Under the pieces are notes generated by a model, which made no database searches, was not told the DNA's origin, and saw nothing but the letters and a program-made list of their open reading frames with translations. This document shows positions 41,407-50,627 of a stretch of 64,000 nucleotides of DNA, in pieces; the first letter of the stretch is position 1; the number at the start of each line of letters is the position of its first letter. The position numbers and the translations under genes are program-made. The stretch is from NCBI RefSeq assembly GCF_000731955.1, contig NZ_JNCK01000001.1, positions 372,001 to 436,000 on the forward strand, written 5' to 3'. This DNA is from Halomonas zincidurans B6 (GTDB taxonomy: Bacteria > Pseudomonadota > Gammaproteobacteria > Pseudomonadales > Halomonadaceae).

Positions 41407-42084
41407 CTAGACGATCCGGCACCTCTGAAGCAACTGAATGACCGGCTCGAGCTGGCTTTCGTGAAGCACCAGCAGGGTCGTGGCCTGCGGCTCGCCCTCG
41501 GCGGGCGTGACGATGGCGAACTCGCCCTCTTCGAGGTGGAATTCGTGGACCTCGCAGGGCCCGGAAGTCGTCAGGCAGCGGATCGAGCGGTAGACGTCGT
41601 CCTCGCCGTAGGTAAGGCGATGATAGATCTTGAAGAAGGTATAGAGAAGCAGCCCCTGGTCGAACGCGGGCCAGCGCGCCGGGGTGCTGCGAGTCAGCTC
41701 GTCTATCGCCTGGCCGGCCTGCTCGGCCTGGGCGATCGCGTCGTCCAGCGGCCTTTCGAGCAGCGAGCGGTCGTCGCAGGGCAGCGCCTGGCCGTCGCGT
41801 CGCGCCTGGCGATAGCGGGCCTCGACGTGGCGCAGGTCGGCGAGGTTACGCAGGGCATGATCGCTATGATTGAGTTCGCCGAGCTGGAAGTTGCCGTTTT
41901 CCCAGCCGTGGATCACCCGCACCTTCAGGTCGGCCGCGGCCAGCGGGCGGTCGAGCAGAGCGTGCAGAGCGACCGGCAGGTGGTCCCAGCGTGCATGAAC
42001 GTGATTGCCGAACGCCTGGTAGGGATCGGCGAACAGCGCATGCAGCCGGCCGGGGGCATGCTCGTTGGCTTCGTGATAAGGCAT
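41407..42084 (-). CDS. Conserved-looking protein of unknown function
   Basis: A 225-residue soluble protein. Features are an N-terminal His-rich region (MPYHEANEHAPGRLHALFADPYQAFGNHVHARWDHLPVAL in part), a long helical, charged middle (ALRNLADLRHVEARYRQARRDG), and a C-terminal beta-like segment (EVHEFHLEEGEFAIVTPAEGEPQ). I do not recognise the family. Two His-containing motifs could bind metal, but this is not established. It is convergent with mmsA and divergent from the TPP riboswitch. Confidence 0.68.
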   Translation of the reverse strand: MPYHEANEHAPGRLHALFADPYQAFGNHVHARWDHLPVALHALLDRPLAAADLKVRVIHGWENGNFQLGELNHSDHALRNLADLRHVEARYRQARRDGQALPCDDRSLLERPLDDAIAQAEQAGQAIDELTRSTPARWPAFDQGLLLYTFFKIYHRLTYGEDDVYRSIRCLTTSGPCEVHEFHLEEGEFAIVTPAEGEPQATTLLVLHESQLEPVIQLLQRCRIV

Positions 42085-42284
42085 GGCGCTTGGACCCTAT
42101 GTCTGCGTTATTCTTCGTTGTTGTGTCATCGTTTCAGACCGTCGAATGATACGTTGAGCCGGCGGTTCATGCAGCACCGCCAGGCCGGACGCTATGCCCG
42201 GCACATCCGAGGTTACGACAATTTGCCATAACTTGGGTTATCGGCGCTGCGGCGTTAATCTTTAATCGACACATCTACATTCAC

Positions 42285-42389
42285 TGTCGCCAGGGGAGTC
42301 CTGTCCACAGGGCGGGCTGAGAGTGCGGCTTTACGAAAGCGCTGACCCTGGAACCTGATCCGGTTCATACCGGCGGAGGAAGTGCGACA
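42285..42389 (+). promoter_or_regulatory. TPP riboswitch (THI box) overlapping the ribosome site
   Basis: The TPP aptamer core is present: GGCTGAGAG (42315), then ACCCTGGAACCTGATCCGG (42345) and ATACCGGCGGAGGAA (42367). A P1 stem pairs TGTCGC (42285-42290) with GCGACA (42384-42389). The 3' part contains the Shine-Dalgarno GGAGGAA and the first base of the ATG, so binding of thiamin pyrophosphate should block translation directly. Confidence 0.93.
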
Positions 42390-43786
42390 TGTTTTACGCG
42401 ACCCTGGCCGCGCTCGCTGCGGCGTTGCTGTTGTTTGCCATCCTGGGACTGCGCGCGAGCCGCGCGGGGGAGGCGCTCGACGACTACATGACCGCGCGCA
42501 ATTCACAGCCGGCCACCACCCTGGGGCTGTCGTTTCTGGCCTCGGGAATGGGCGCGTGGATTCTCTTCGCCCCGCCGGAAGTGGGGGCCTTCGTCGGCCC
42601 GGTGGCGCTGGCCGGCTACGCCATCGGCTCGGCGCTGCCGTTTCTCGTGCTGGCATTGTGCGGCCCGGCGATCCGCCGCTGCCTGCCCGAAGGCCGGAGC
42701 ATCGGCGAGTTCGCCGCGGCGCGGTTCGGCAGTGGCGTACGCCGCTATGTGGCGCTGATCTCGGTACTCTACATGGCCTGCTTCCTGGCCGCCGAGTTGA
42801 GCGCCATCGGCGGGATCACCGAATTGCTCTCGCCGCTGTCGGGCAGCGTGGCGATCGTCGCCGTGGCGGTGACCACGCTGGCCTATACCGCCTGGGGCGG
42901 GCTGCGTGCGAGTCTGGTCACCGACCGCTGGCAGGCGCTGTTGCTGAGCGCGCTGCTGCTGGTCGTCGGCGGCGTGGCGCTGGCGCGAATGCCCGCGTTG
43001 CCGGCCTCGGCCGCACTGCCCGACGTCGCGTTCGGCGATGCGCTGGGGGTGGCGCTGACGCTGGTGATCGCGGTGACCGCAGCCAACCTGTTCCACCAGG
43101 GCTACTGGCAGCGCATCTGGGCCGCCCGCGATTCCCGGGCGCTGGGACGCGGCGCCGTACTCGGCGCCGTGACGACGGTAGTGGTGGTCGCCGTCGTCGG
43201 CGGGCTGGGAATCCTCGCGGCGCTGAGCGAGGCCCGGCTCGGCGAGCCGCCGATGCCGTTCTTCGCCCTGCTGATCGCGGCTCCAGGCTGGCTGAGCCTG
43301 CTGGCGCTGGTGCTGGCGGTGACGCTGGTCGCCTCGAGTGTCGATACGCTGCAGAATGGCATCGCCTCGCTACTGGTCGGCGAGGGTGACAGCCTCGACC
43401 GACGCGGGCTGTCGCTGAGCGGGGCGCGCTGGATCACCCTGGCGTTGATGGTGCCGGCGATGCTGGTGGCGCTGCAGGGCGTGTCGGTGCTGCGGCTGTT
43501 TCTGATCGCCGATCTGTTATGCGCCACGGCGGTGGTGCCGGTGCTGTTGGGGCTCTGGTCGCGGATGAGCACCGCCGCGGCGGTGGCCGGTGGGCTGGCC
43601 GGGCTGAGCGGCGCGGTGCTGCCGGGCTGGATCGCCCAGGGCAGCCTGGCAGGCGGTCTGCTGGCGGCGAGCTTCCCGGGCGGCGCGCCGACCCTGGCGC
43701 CGTTTCTCGGCGCGCTGACGGCCTCGACGCTGGTGGCGGCGCTGGTCGCCTGGGTGCGGCCGGTGAGGGCGCTGTCGGCCCAGTGA
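42389..43786 (+). CDS. Sodium:solute symporter under TPP-riboswitch control, putative thiamine/precursor transporter
   Basis: A 465-residue SSS-family transporter with about 12-13 hydrophobic segments (MFYATLAALAAALLLFAILGL; SFLASGMGAWILFAPPEVGAF; LAYTAWGGLRASLVTDRWQA). Substrate is unknown. Because the start lies inside a TPP riboswitch, uptake of thiamine, its pyrimidine moiety or a related precursor is likely, like ThiV-type symporters (comparative-genomics prediction). It is not linked to thi biosynthesis genes here, although thiO is ~8 kb away. No signal for other regulation was seen. Confidence 0.88.
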   Translation: MFYATLAALAAALLLFAILGLRASRAGEALDDYMTARNSQPATTLGLSFLASGMGAWILFAPPEVGAFVGPVALAGYAIGSALPFLVLALCGPAIRRCLPEGRSIGEFAAARFGSGVRRYVALISVLYMACFLAAELSAIGGITELLSPLSGSVAIVAVAVTTLAYTAWGGLRASLVTDRWQALLLSALLLVVGGVALARMPALPASAALPDVAFGDALGVALTLVIAVTAANLFHQGYWQRIWAARDSRALGRGAVLGAVTTVVVVAVVGGLGILAALSEARLGEPPMPFFALLIAAPGWLSLLALVLAVTLVASSVDTLQNGIASLLVGEGDSLDRRGLSLSGARWITLALMVPAMLVALQGVSVLRLFLIADLLCATAVVPVLLGLWSRMSTAAAVAGGLAGLSGAVLPGWIAQGSLAGGLLAASFPGGAPTLAPFLGALTASTLVAALVAWVRPVRALSAQ

Positions 43787-43934
43787 TCGGCTGGCTCGCT
43801 GGCTGCCCGCTGTGCCACTCAGCGACCGGAGGCAGTTTGCAAGCGGACTGCCGCGCTTTCAGACTGAGTCGGCTAGGCTGTTATGCAGCCTCGCAACAGA
43901 CCCGCCCGCGTGACCAGTTCAGGGAGTAGCCGTG

Positions 43935-45626
43935 ATGAGTGATGAACCCCACGCCGACCCGCGTCGTCGCTATTCGAGCCCGGTGGTCGACGGCCCTGGC
44001 AAGTCGGCCAGCCGCGCGATGCTGCGTGCGGTGGGCTTCGAGGACGACGATTTTTGCAAGCCGCAGGTGGGCATCGCCTCCACCGCCAGCCAGGTCACGC
44101 CCTGCAACAGTCATATCGACGAACTCGCCGAGCAGGCCCGGGCGGGAGCCAACGAGGCCGGCGGCAAGGGCGTGGTGTTCAATACCATCACCATCTCGGA
44201 CGGCATCGCCAACGGTACCGAGGGCATGAAGTACTCGCTGGTCTCGCGCGAGGTGATCGCCGACTCGATCGAGACGGTGGCTGGTTGCGAGGGCTTCGAC
44301 GGGCTGGTGGCGATCGGCGGCTGCGACAAGAACATGCCGGGCTGCATGATCGGCCTGGCGCGGCTCGATCGGCCCAGCGTGTTCGTCTACGGCGGGACCA
44401 TCCTGCCGGGCGACAATCACACCGACATCGTCTCGGTGTTCGAGGCGATGGGCGCCCACTCGCGCGGCGACATCGACCTGATCGCGCTCAAGCAGATCGA
44501 GGAGACGGCGATCCCCGGGCCGGGCGCCTGCGGCGGCATGTACACCGCCAATACCATGGCCTCGGCGATCGAGGCGCTGGGCATGAGCCTGCCCAACTCC
44601 TCGGCGCAGAACGCCGTCTCCGACACCAAGCGCGACGACAGCCGTGCCGCCGGGGCGGCGGTGCTCGCGCTGCTCGAGCGTGACCTCAAGCCCAGCGACA
44701 TCATGACCTCTGATGCCTTCGAGAACGCCATCACCGTGGTCATCGCGCTGGGCGGCTCGACCAACGCGGTGCTGCATCTGCTGGCGATGGCCAGCGCCAT
44801 CGGCGTCGAGCTTTCGGTGGACGACTTCACGCGGATTGGCCGGCGCGTGCCAGTACTCGCCGACCTGCGGCCTAGCGGGCATTACATGATGAGCGAACTG
44901 GTGGCGATCGGCGGCATCCAGCCGCTGATGAAGACGCTGCTCGAGGCCGGTTTGCTGCACGGCGATTGCCTGACGGTGACCGGCAAGACGCTGGCCGAGA
45001 ATCTCGCCGAGGTCGCGGCGTACCCGGACGATCAGCGGATCATCGCGGCGCTCGATGCGCCGATCAAGGCGCAGAGCCATCTGCGCATCCTGCATGGCAA
45101 CCTGGCGCCGGAGGGCGCGGTGGCCAAGATCACCGGCAAGGAGGGCACGCGCTTTACCGGCCGCGCGCGGGTGTTCGGTTCCGAGGAGGAGGCCCAGGCG
45201 CGCATCAACGACGGCAGCGTGGTCGCCGGCGAGGTGGTGGTAATCCGCTACGAAGGGCCGCGCGGCGGGCCGGGCATGCGCGAGATGCTGACCCCGACCT
45301 CGGCGATCATGGGGCGCGGGCTGGGCGATCGGGTGGCGTTGATCACCGATGGCCGCTTTTCCGGCGGCAGCCACGGTTTCGTGGTCGGCCACGTCTCGCC
45401 GGAGGCGTTCAACGGCGGGCCGATCGCGCTGGTCGAGGATGGCGACGAGATCACCATCGATGCCGAGGCCGACACCATCAACGTCGCGCTCAGTCACGAC
45501 GAGTTCGAGCTGCGCCGCGCGGCCTGGCGCCAGCCCGAACCGCGCTATCGGCGCGGGGTGCTGGCCAAGTATGCGCGCACCGTGAGTTCGGCATCGCTTG
45601 GAGCGGTGACGGACCTGCCGGAGTAG
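43935..45626 (+). CDS. ilvD: Dihydroxy-acid dehydratase IlvD
   Basis: A 563-residue iron-sulfur dehydratase of branched-chain amino acid synthesis, converting 2,3-dihydroxy-isovalerate to 2-ketoisovalerate. Cluster cysteines are in GIASTASQVTPCN, GGCDKNMPGCMIGL and GACGGMYTANTMAS. The tail MRQEPRYxRGVLAKYA-type motif (here PEPRYRRGVLAKYARTVSSAS) is typical. Either GTG 43932 or ATG 43935 may start; AGGGAG is upstream. Confidence 0.95.
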   Translation: MSDEPHADPRRRYSSPVVDGPGKSASRAMLRAVGFEDDDFCKPQVGIASTASQVTPCNSHIDELAEQARAGANEAGGKGVVFNTITISDGIANGTEGMKYSLVSREVIADSIETVAGCEGFDGLVAIGGCDKNMPGCMIGLARLDRPSVFVYGGTILPGDNHTDIVSVFEAMGAHSRGDIDLIALKQIEETAIPGPGACGGMYTANTMASAIEALGMSLPNSSAQNAVSDTKRDDSRAAGAAVLALLERDLKPSDIMTSDAFENAITVVIALGGSTNAVLHLLAMASAIGVELSVDDFTRIGRRVPVLADLRPSGHYMMSELVAIGGIQPLMKTLLEAGLLHGDCLTVTGKTLAENLAEVAAYPDDQRIIAALDAPIKAQSHLRILHGNLAPEGAVAKITGKEGTRFTGRARVFGSEEEAQARINDGSVVAGEVVVIRYEGPRGGPGMREMLTPTSAIMGRGLGDRVALITDGRFSGGSHGFVVGHVSPEAFNGGPIALVEDGDEITIDAEADTINVALSHDEFELRRAAWRQPEPRYRRGVLAKYARTVSSASLGAVTDLPE

Positions 45627-45676
45627 CCGATGGCCGCGATCCACAACGGGTCAGCGCCCAGCCCGACACAGGCTCC

Positions 45677-45913
45677 TCAGGGTGGCGTGGCCGTGGCTAC
45701 GCTCGGGGTTGACTCGCCGTCGTCGACGACGCTTTCCACCCGATCGCGGATCGCCTGGAGGTCGTCGGCGGAGAAATGCTCCAGACGACCGGCGAGCAGG
45801 TCGCTGATGCGCTGAGAGGGGATGCCGGCGCGCCGGGCGATTTCACGGTTGCCGAGTTCTGAAAGGGCGATGCGGCGAGTGACTATGCGCATCAGACGGG
45901 TGCGATGTTCCAT
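45677..45913 (-). CDS. Small XRE/HTH_37-type DNA-binding protein
   Basis: A 78-residue protein with a helix-turn-helix region (MRIVTRRIALSELGNREIARRAGIPSQRISDLLAGRLEHFSADDLQAI) typical of antitoxin-like XRE proteins whose partner gene (RelE/HigB type) is absent. The frame is open upstream to 46060, and an earlier start is possible, but those residues look non-homologous. It could be a stranded antitoxin. It lies convergent with ilvD. Confidence 0.68.
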   Translation of the reverse strand: MEHRTRLMRIVTRRIALSELGNREIARRAGIPSQRISDLLAGRLEHFSADDLQAIRDRVESVVDDGESTPSVATATPP

Positions 45914-46110
45914 GTCTCGAACATCGAAGTCCCGTTTGCGGCACTGTGCGCGTGAGGCACAGTTGCCGGTTTGTCGTACCGCGTCCATGAGGCTCCAGAA
46001 GTGACAATCGGACCCCTCAAGCATGCGCAATTTTTTCCCGCGCGACCAGTGCAAATTCAAGCTTTTTCAGGGGCATCTTGCCGCGCATCGGCCGCTACCG
46101 TCGCGAGGCG

Positions 46111-46257
46111 TCAAATCTCGTCGCGTGGCGGCGTGGGGCGCACCAGGATCTCGTTGACGTCGATGTGTTGGGGCTGGCTGATGGCGTACATCACCGCGTT
46201 GGCGATATCGCGATCGGCCAGGTCCTGCTCGCCCGGCCGCGGCAGGCGCTCGGCAGG
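46111..46257 (-). pseudogene. C-terminal fragment of an SDR oxidoreductase
   Basis: An open stretch without a start codon encodes LADRDIANAVMYAISQPQHIDVNEILVRPT-type sequence (segments: DRDIANAVMYAISQPQ; IDVNEILVRPTP) and a stop, the signature end of YdfG-like SDR enzymes. The other ~200 residues are missing, and the mdh terminator hairpin sits at the break. Confidence 0.75.
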
Positions 46258-46263
46258 GGAATA

Positions 46264-46292
46264 CCGTTGCACGGCGTTGCGCCGTGCAACGG
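46264..46292 (-). terminator. Perfect 13-bp hairpin after mdh
   Basis: CCGTTGCACGGCG / CGCCGTGCAACGG with a TTG loop, starting 12 bases past the mdh stop on the minus strand. Only a short T-rich run follows. Confidence 0.7.
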
Positions 46293-46304
46293 GAGGGGCG
46301 TGCG

Positions 46305-47411
46305 TTAGATGACCCGATCGGTACGCAGCACGCAGGCCTCGCTGTCGTCGTCACGGTCTTCCTCGCCGTAACGATTGGCCCCGGAGCGCAGGCTGACGCT
46401 CAGGTTGTTGTGCGCGTCCTCGGTCTCGGCCGGCAGCAGGTGCTTGACCGCGTCCTTCTCCTCGAGCAGCTCCTTTTCGGTGGCGTCGAGGCGCTTCTGG
46501 GCGGCGTCGTCGATGGGCAGGCCCTGGACGATCTGGTAACGGCCGTAGCGGCAGCGCACCGGGAACGAGAACACGATGCCCTTGGCGATGCCGTAGCTGC
46601 CGTCGGAGACGATGCACATGCTGACGAAGTCGCCCTCGGGCGTGCCCATGTACCAGTCGCGCATGTGATCGATGGCGCCCTGGGCGGCCGAGGCGGCACT
46701 GGATTGGCCGCGGGCGTCGATGATCTCGGCGCCGCGCTTCTGGACGCGCGGAATGAAGGTGTTGTCGACCCAGTCGTGATCGAGCCCGGGCCAGATCGGT
46801 TCGCCCATCGCCTCGGCGTTGCGCACGTCGGGAAACTGGCTGGCGCTGTGGTTGCCCCACACGGCGACCTTGCGGATGTCGGCGGTGTTGAAGCCGGTGC
46901 GGTTGGCGATCATGCCCTTGGCGCGGTTGTGGTCGAGCCGGCTCATCGCGGTGAACTGCGACGGCGACAGGTCGGGCGCGTTGCGACTGGCGATCAGCGC
47001 ATTGGTATTGGCCGGGTTGCCGACCACCAGCACCTTGACGTCGGGGTTGGCGTGGTCGTTGAGCGCACGGCCCTGACGGCTGAAGATCTCGGCGTTGGCG
47101 GCCAGCAGATCGGCACGCTCCATGCCCGGGCCACGCGGCTTGGCGCCGATCAAAAAGGCGAAATGCACATTGCGAAAGCCGTCTTCCGGGTTGTCGTGCA
47201 GCCGCACGGCATGCAGCAGCGGGAAGGCGCAATCCTCGAGCTCCATGGCCAGACCGCGTAGCGCTTCCATGGCTTCGCTGCGCTCGATCAGCTGCAAGAT
47301 GATGGGCTGATCGGTGCCGAAGACCTCGCCGGCGGCGAGACGAAAGAGTAACGAGTTGCTGATGCTACCGGCGGCGCCGGTGACGGCGATGCGGAAGGGG
47401 CGTTTCATCAT
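46305..47411 (-). CDS. mdh: Malate dehydrogenase
   Basis: A 368-residue NAD-dependent malate dehydrogenase of the LDH/MDH superfamily. The Rossmann motif GAAGSISNSLLFRL, the conserved MSRLDHNRA (substrate/Asp-His region), GNHSASQFPDV (catalytic His) and the C-terminal helices match this type. The C-terminus is longer than in typical bacterial enzymes (~327-330), with an acidic tail (ANRYGEEDRDDDSEACVLRT). ATG 47411 or 47408 begins the protein. A hairpin follows the stop. Confidence 0.93.
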   Translation of the reverse strand: MMKRPFRIAVTGAAGSISNSLLFRLAAGEVFGTDQPIILQLIERSEAMEALRGLAMELEDCAFPLLHAVRLHDNPEDGFRNVHFAFLIGAKPRGPGMERADLLAANAEIFSRQGRALNDHANPDVKVLVVGNPANTNALIASRNAPDLSPSQFTAMSRLDHNRAKGMIANRTGFNTADIRKVAVWGNHSASQFPDVRNAEAMGEPIWPGLDHDWVDNTFIPRVQKRGAEIIDARGQSSAASAAQGAIDHMRDWYMGTPEGDFVSMCIVSDGSYGIAKGIVFSFPVRCRYGRYQIVQGLPIDDAAQKRLDATEKELLEEKDAVKHLLPAETEDAHNNLSVSLRSGANRYGEEDRDDDSEACVLRTDRVI

Positions 47412-47504
47412 TGGGTTCCCAAGGCTGGTTGGATGGTGGCGCTAGCCACGCGACATCGTCATCTGGCCCGATCGAAGCCGATGGCTGCGCGCTGAAAAAT
47501 GGCC

Positions 47505-47526
47505 GTCGGGCTCCGCGGAGCCCGAC
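47505..47526 (-). terminator. Perfect 22-bp palindrome downstream of the gene at 47558
   Basis: GTCGGGCTCCGCGGAGCCCGAC-like palindrome (11-base arms, 47505-47526), followed on the minus strand by a short spacer and TTTTT. It supports a transcribed gene upstream. Confidence 0.75.
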
Positions 47527-47557
47527 ATACAGGCTAGCATAGAGGGCTGGAGAATTT

Positions 47558-48073
47558 TCAGCGACCCCCACCATCGTGGCACAGGCTGGGTCTTGCCACA
47601 TAGGGAAAGGCCCGTCCCAGGTAGCGATCGGCGCTGGCCGTGTCCGCATGATCGAGCAGTGTCGAGGGGTGCTGGTCGAGGATGTGCGGGGTATGGCGAC
47701 GCAGCCAGCCGAAGGTGATCGGCGTGACGATGACAGTGCTGGCGGGCGCTTGTCCCGGCTCCATGACGTCGGCGATCAGTAGCCGGCAATCGTGGCGGAT
47801 GGTGCGCAGCGAGAGTATCTCGTCCTGGGGCCGGTCGAGATTGAGCACATTGGCTATCGCCAGCGTCAGTACCGGCGCCAGGCCGCCCCGCGCCACTATC
47901 CGTTTCAGATAGACCGGCGAAAAGTAGCTGTCGGCGCCGTCGTCGGCGCTGATGCATTGCCAGGCATACCAGTGCCCAGGATAGAGCGGTAAAGGGGCGC
48001 TTGACGGCTGCACTAGAACCCTCACGAGTCCGTGTGAGTGGATAGTCAGTATGGAGAGCAGCCGCGGGGACAC
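47558..48073 (-). CDS. Uncharacterised protein
   Basis: A 171-residue soluble protein from a GTG start (TATTGA upstream, weak ribosome site). It has a tryptophan-rich N-terminal part (YPGHWYAWQCISADDGADSYFSPVYLKR) and an aliphatic core (LAPVLTLAIANVLNLDRPQDEILSL). I recognise no family. The terminator just after it and reasonable codon use favour a real gene; a competing frame, 47442-48107, is Arg-rich and looks like a shadow. Confidence 0.6.
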   Translation of the reverse strand: MSPRLLSILTIHSHGLVRVLVQPSSAPLPLYPGHWYAWQCISADDGADSYFSPVYLKRIVARGGLAPVLTLAIANVLNLDRPQDEILSLRTIRHDCRLLIADVMEPGQAPASTVIVTPITFGWLRRHTPHILDQHPSTLLDHADTASADRYLGRAFPYVARPSLCHDGGGR

Positions 48074-48282
48074 TCAATACGAATCTTCTGGCACCTATAC
48101 GCGGCATGAAGGGTTGGTTATTTTAGCTGAAGGGCGTTCGGTCATGGACAGAAGATCTTCGCATGTCGCCTGATACCCTTGAGGTAAAAGGCTGACGCGA
48201 CGCTAACGGATCGCTGGGCGAGCGTTTTCAGCGATGATTAACCGAGCAAGGACATAAAAGGGGCCGGGTATTGGAAGCCTCG

Positions 48283-50595
48283 ATGAAGCGTACACGGGGA
48301 AGCATGGACGGCGCGACACAGCATGGCTTGCGGATACGCAGCGAACAGGTGCGCATCCTCTACGACGGGTTGTGGCTGCCGATGGTCTCGGTGGTACTGG
48401 TCGCGGGGCTGCTGCTGGTCTCGTTGTGGTCGGTCGTCGACCAGCGGCAGATGCTGGCCTGGATGACGGCGGTGGTACTGATCACGTTCGCCCGGCTGGG
48501 ATTGGCCTGGTGCTTTCAGCGCAAGCAACCGCCGGCCGAGGCGGCGCGGCGCTGGATGATCGGCTACGCGATCGGCTCGACCGCCAGCGGTCTGCTGTGG
48601 GGCGCATGTGGCCTATGGCTGTTTCCGGTCTCCGACTTCCAGCATCAGGTGATCCTGGTCGTGGCGCTGGCCGGCATCGCCTCGGGCGGGGCGGTGACCA
48701 TGGCGCCGGTGTGGCCGATCGCAGCGACGTTCCTGATTCTTACACTGCTGCCATTGAGCCTGCGTTACCTGTGGCTGGGCGGCCCGGCGTCGCTGACCGC
48801 GGCGGCGATGGTGTGGCTCTTCCTGGGTTTTACGCTGGCCGTCAGCCATCGCTGGAACCGAATCCTGCGCGACAACTTTCACCTCCAGGCCGAAGGCGAG
48901 ACGCGTGAGCAGGCGCTGCGCGCGAGCGAAAGCCGCTACCACACCATCTTCCAGGCTTCGCCACTGGGCATGCTGCATTTCGACGCCCAGGGCCGGGTTA
49001 CCGACTGCAACGACAAGCTGCTTCAGATTACCGGCGAGTCCCGCGAGCGCTTTCTGGGGTTCGACATGCTGGAATCCGTGCAGAGCATCCGCGTCAAGCG
49101 GGCCGTGCAACGTGCGCTGAGCCATGGCGAAGGCTATTACGAGGGCGACTACAGCATGCTGACGGCATCGGGCCCGGCCTTGCCGGTGCGAATCCTGTTC
49201 AGCGGCGTGCGTGACGATCAGGGCGCTATCGTTGCCGGCGTGGCGGTCGTCGAGGATTTGACCGAGCGGCGCCAGGCCGAGGAGACCATCCACCGTCAGG
49301 CTTATTACGATGCGCTGACAGGACTGCCCAACCGGCGCCTGCTCAGCGAGCGTCTGGCGCAGCTGATGGCCGAATCGGCCCACCGTGGCGAGCACGGCGC
49401 GGTGCTGTTCATCGATCTGGACCGCTTCAAGGAGGTCAACGAGTCGCTTGGCCACTCGGTCGGCGACCGGCTGCTCAATGCCACGGCGCGCCGCCTGACC
49501 GAGCTGCTGCGCGATGGCGACATCGCCGCGCGCGTCAATAGCGACGAGTTCGTGGTGGTGGTCGCACGCATCAGAGGCGATCGTCAGCAGGTGATCGATG
49601 GCGTCAACGGCGTTGCCGAGCGTGTCATGAGCGCGCTTTCCGAGCCCTACCATCTCAGCGATCGACCGCTGTTGGTGACGCCGAGTATCGGTTTTGCGCT
49701 GTTCGGCGAAGAGCAGAGCAGCGCGACCGGGCTGCTCAAGCAGGCCGAAACGGCGATGTTCCAGGCCAAGACGGAGGGGCGCGCGAAGGCCTGCGGCTAC
49801 TTGCCGAGCATGCACACGGCGGCGGTATGGCGACTGAATCTCGAGCAGGACCTGCGCCTGGCGCTCGAAGGCGACCAATTGCAGCTGCATTTTCAGCCCC
49901 AGGTCGACGGCGATGGACGGATCGTCGGCGGCGAGGGGTTGTTGCGCTGGTTGCACCCGAAGCGCGGCATGGTCCAGCCGGTCGAATTCATTCCGGTGGC
50001 CGAGGAGAGCGGGCTGATCCTCGATATCGGCCAGAGGGTGCTGGACCAGGCCTGCGAGGCGCTCATGCGACTCGATGCGCGGCAGCTCCCTCGGCTGTCG
50101 ATCAATATCAGCCCGCGCCAGTTCGGCCAGCCCGAGTTCGTCGCCTCGATCGGACGCGGCATCGAGCGCTCGGGCATCGATCCGTCGCGTTTGCAGCTCG
50201 AGATCACCGAGGGGGTGATGATCGACAACCTGATCGAGACGATCGAGACGATGCGCGATCTCAAGCGTATCGGCGTGGGCCTGGCGATCGACGATTTCGG
50301 GGTCGGCTACTCGTCGCTGTCCTACCTGAAACGCTTGCCGCTGGACGAACTCAAGATCGATCGCAGCTTCATTCAGGAACTCGACAACTCGAATGACGAG
50401 GCGATCGTCCAGACGATCATCACGATCGCTCGGAACCTGCATCTGACGGTCGTCGCCGAGGGCGTCGAGAGCGCCGCGCAACGCGACTTCCTGCTGAGCA
50501 ACGGCTGTCACATCTTCCAGGGCTTCTGGTTCTTTCGTCCGTTGCCGTTCGATGCGCTGGTCGCGGCGATCAACGATTGTCAGAGCACGGCGTGA
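48283..50595 (+). CDS. Membrane PAS-GGDEF-EAL protein, probable c-di-GMP phosphodiesterase
   Basis: A 770-residue protein. Residues 1-215 hold five to six hydrophobic segments. A PAS domain follows (SRYHTIFQASPLGMLHF; ITGESRERFLGF), then a GGDEF domain whose active motif is replaced by NSDEF, then a complete EAL domain. In the EAL domain the motif is EGL (GGEGLLRWLHPKRG), and the acidic residues EITEG, IDDFGVGYSSLSYLKRLPLDELKID and EGVES are kept. So it likely degrades c-di-GMP while GGDEF may bind GTP or be inert. Starts at TTG 48271 or ATG 48283 are possible. Confidence 0.93.
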   Translation: MKRTRGSMDGATQHGLRIRSEQVRILYDGLWLPMVSVVLVAGLLLVSLWSVVDQRQMLAWMTAVVLITFARLGLAWCFQRKQPPAEAARRWMIGYAIGSTASGLLWGACGLWLFPVSDFQHQVILVVALAGIASGGAVTMAPVWPIAATFLILTLLPLSLRYLWLGGPASLTAAAMVWLFLGFTLAVSHRWNRILRDNFHLQAEGETREQALRASESRYHTIFQASPLGMLHFDAQGRVTDCNDKLLQITGESRERFLGFDMLESVQSIRVKRAVQRALSHGEGYYEGDYSMLTASGPALPVRILFSGVRDDQGAIVAGVAVVEDLTERRQAEETIHRQAYYDALTGLPNRRLLSERLAQLMAESAHRGEHGAVLFIDLDRFKEVNESLGHSVGDRLLNATARRLTELLRDGDIAARVNSDEFVVVVARIRGDRQQVIDGVNGVAERVMSALSEPYHLSDRPLLVTPSIGFALFGEEQSSATGLLKQAETAMFQAKTEGRAKACGYLPSMHTAAVWRLNLEQDLRLALEGDQLQLHFQPQVDGDGRIVGGEGLLRWLHPKRGMVQPVEFIPVAEESGLILDIGQRVLDQACEALMRLDARQLPRLSINISPRQFGQPEFVASIGRGIERSGIDPSRLQLEITEGVMIDNLIETIETMRDLKRIGVGLAIDDFGVGYSSLSYLKRLPLDELKIDRSFIQELDNSNDEAIVQTIITIARNLHLTVVAEGVESAAQRDFLLSNGCHIFQGFWFFRPLPFDALVAAINDCQSTA

Positions 50596-50627
50596 GCGCT
50601 CCCGAACAGCCGGGCATATGGCGCCGG

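Noticed and set aside
43881..45644. 587-codon minus-strand frame across ilvD
   Set aside because: Antisense to ilvD, typical of high-GC third positions.
47442..48107. 221-codon minus-strand frame overlapping the 171-residue gene
   Set aside because: Arg/Gly-rich translation; the 47558 frame has normal composition and a terminator.
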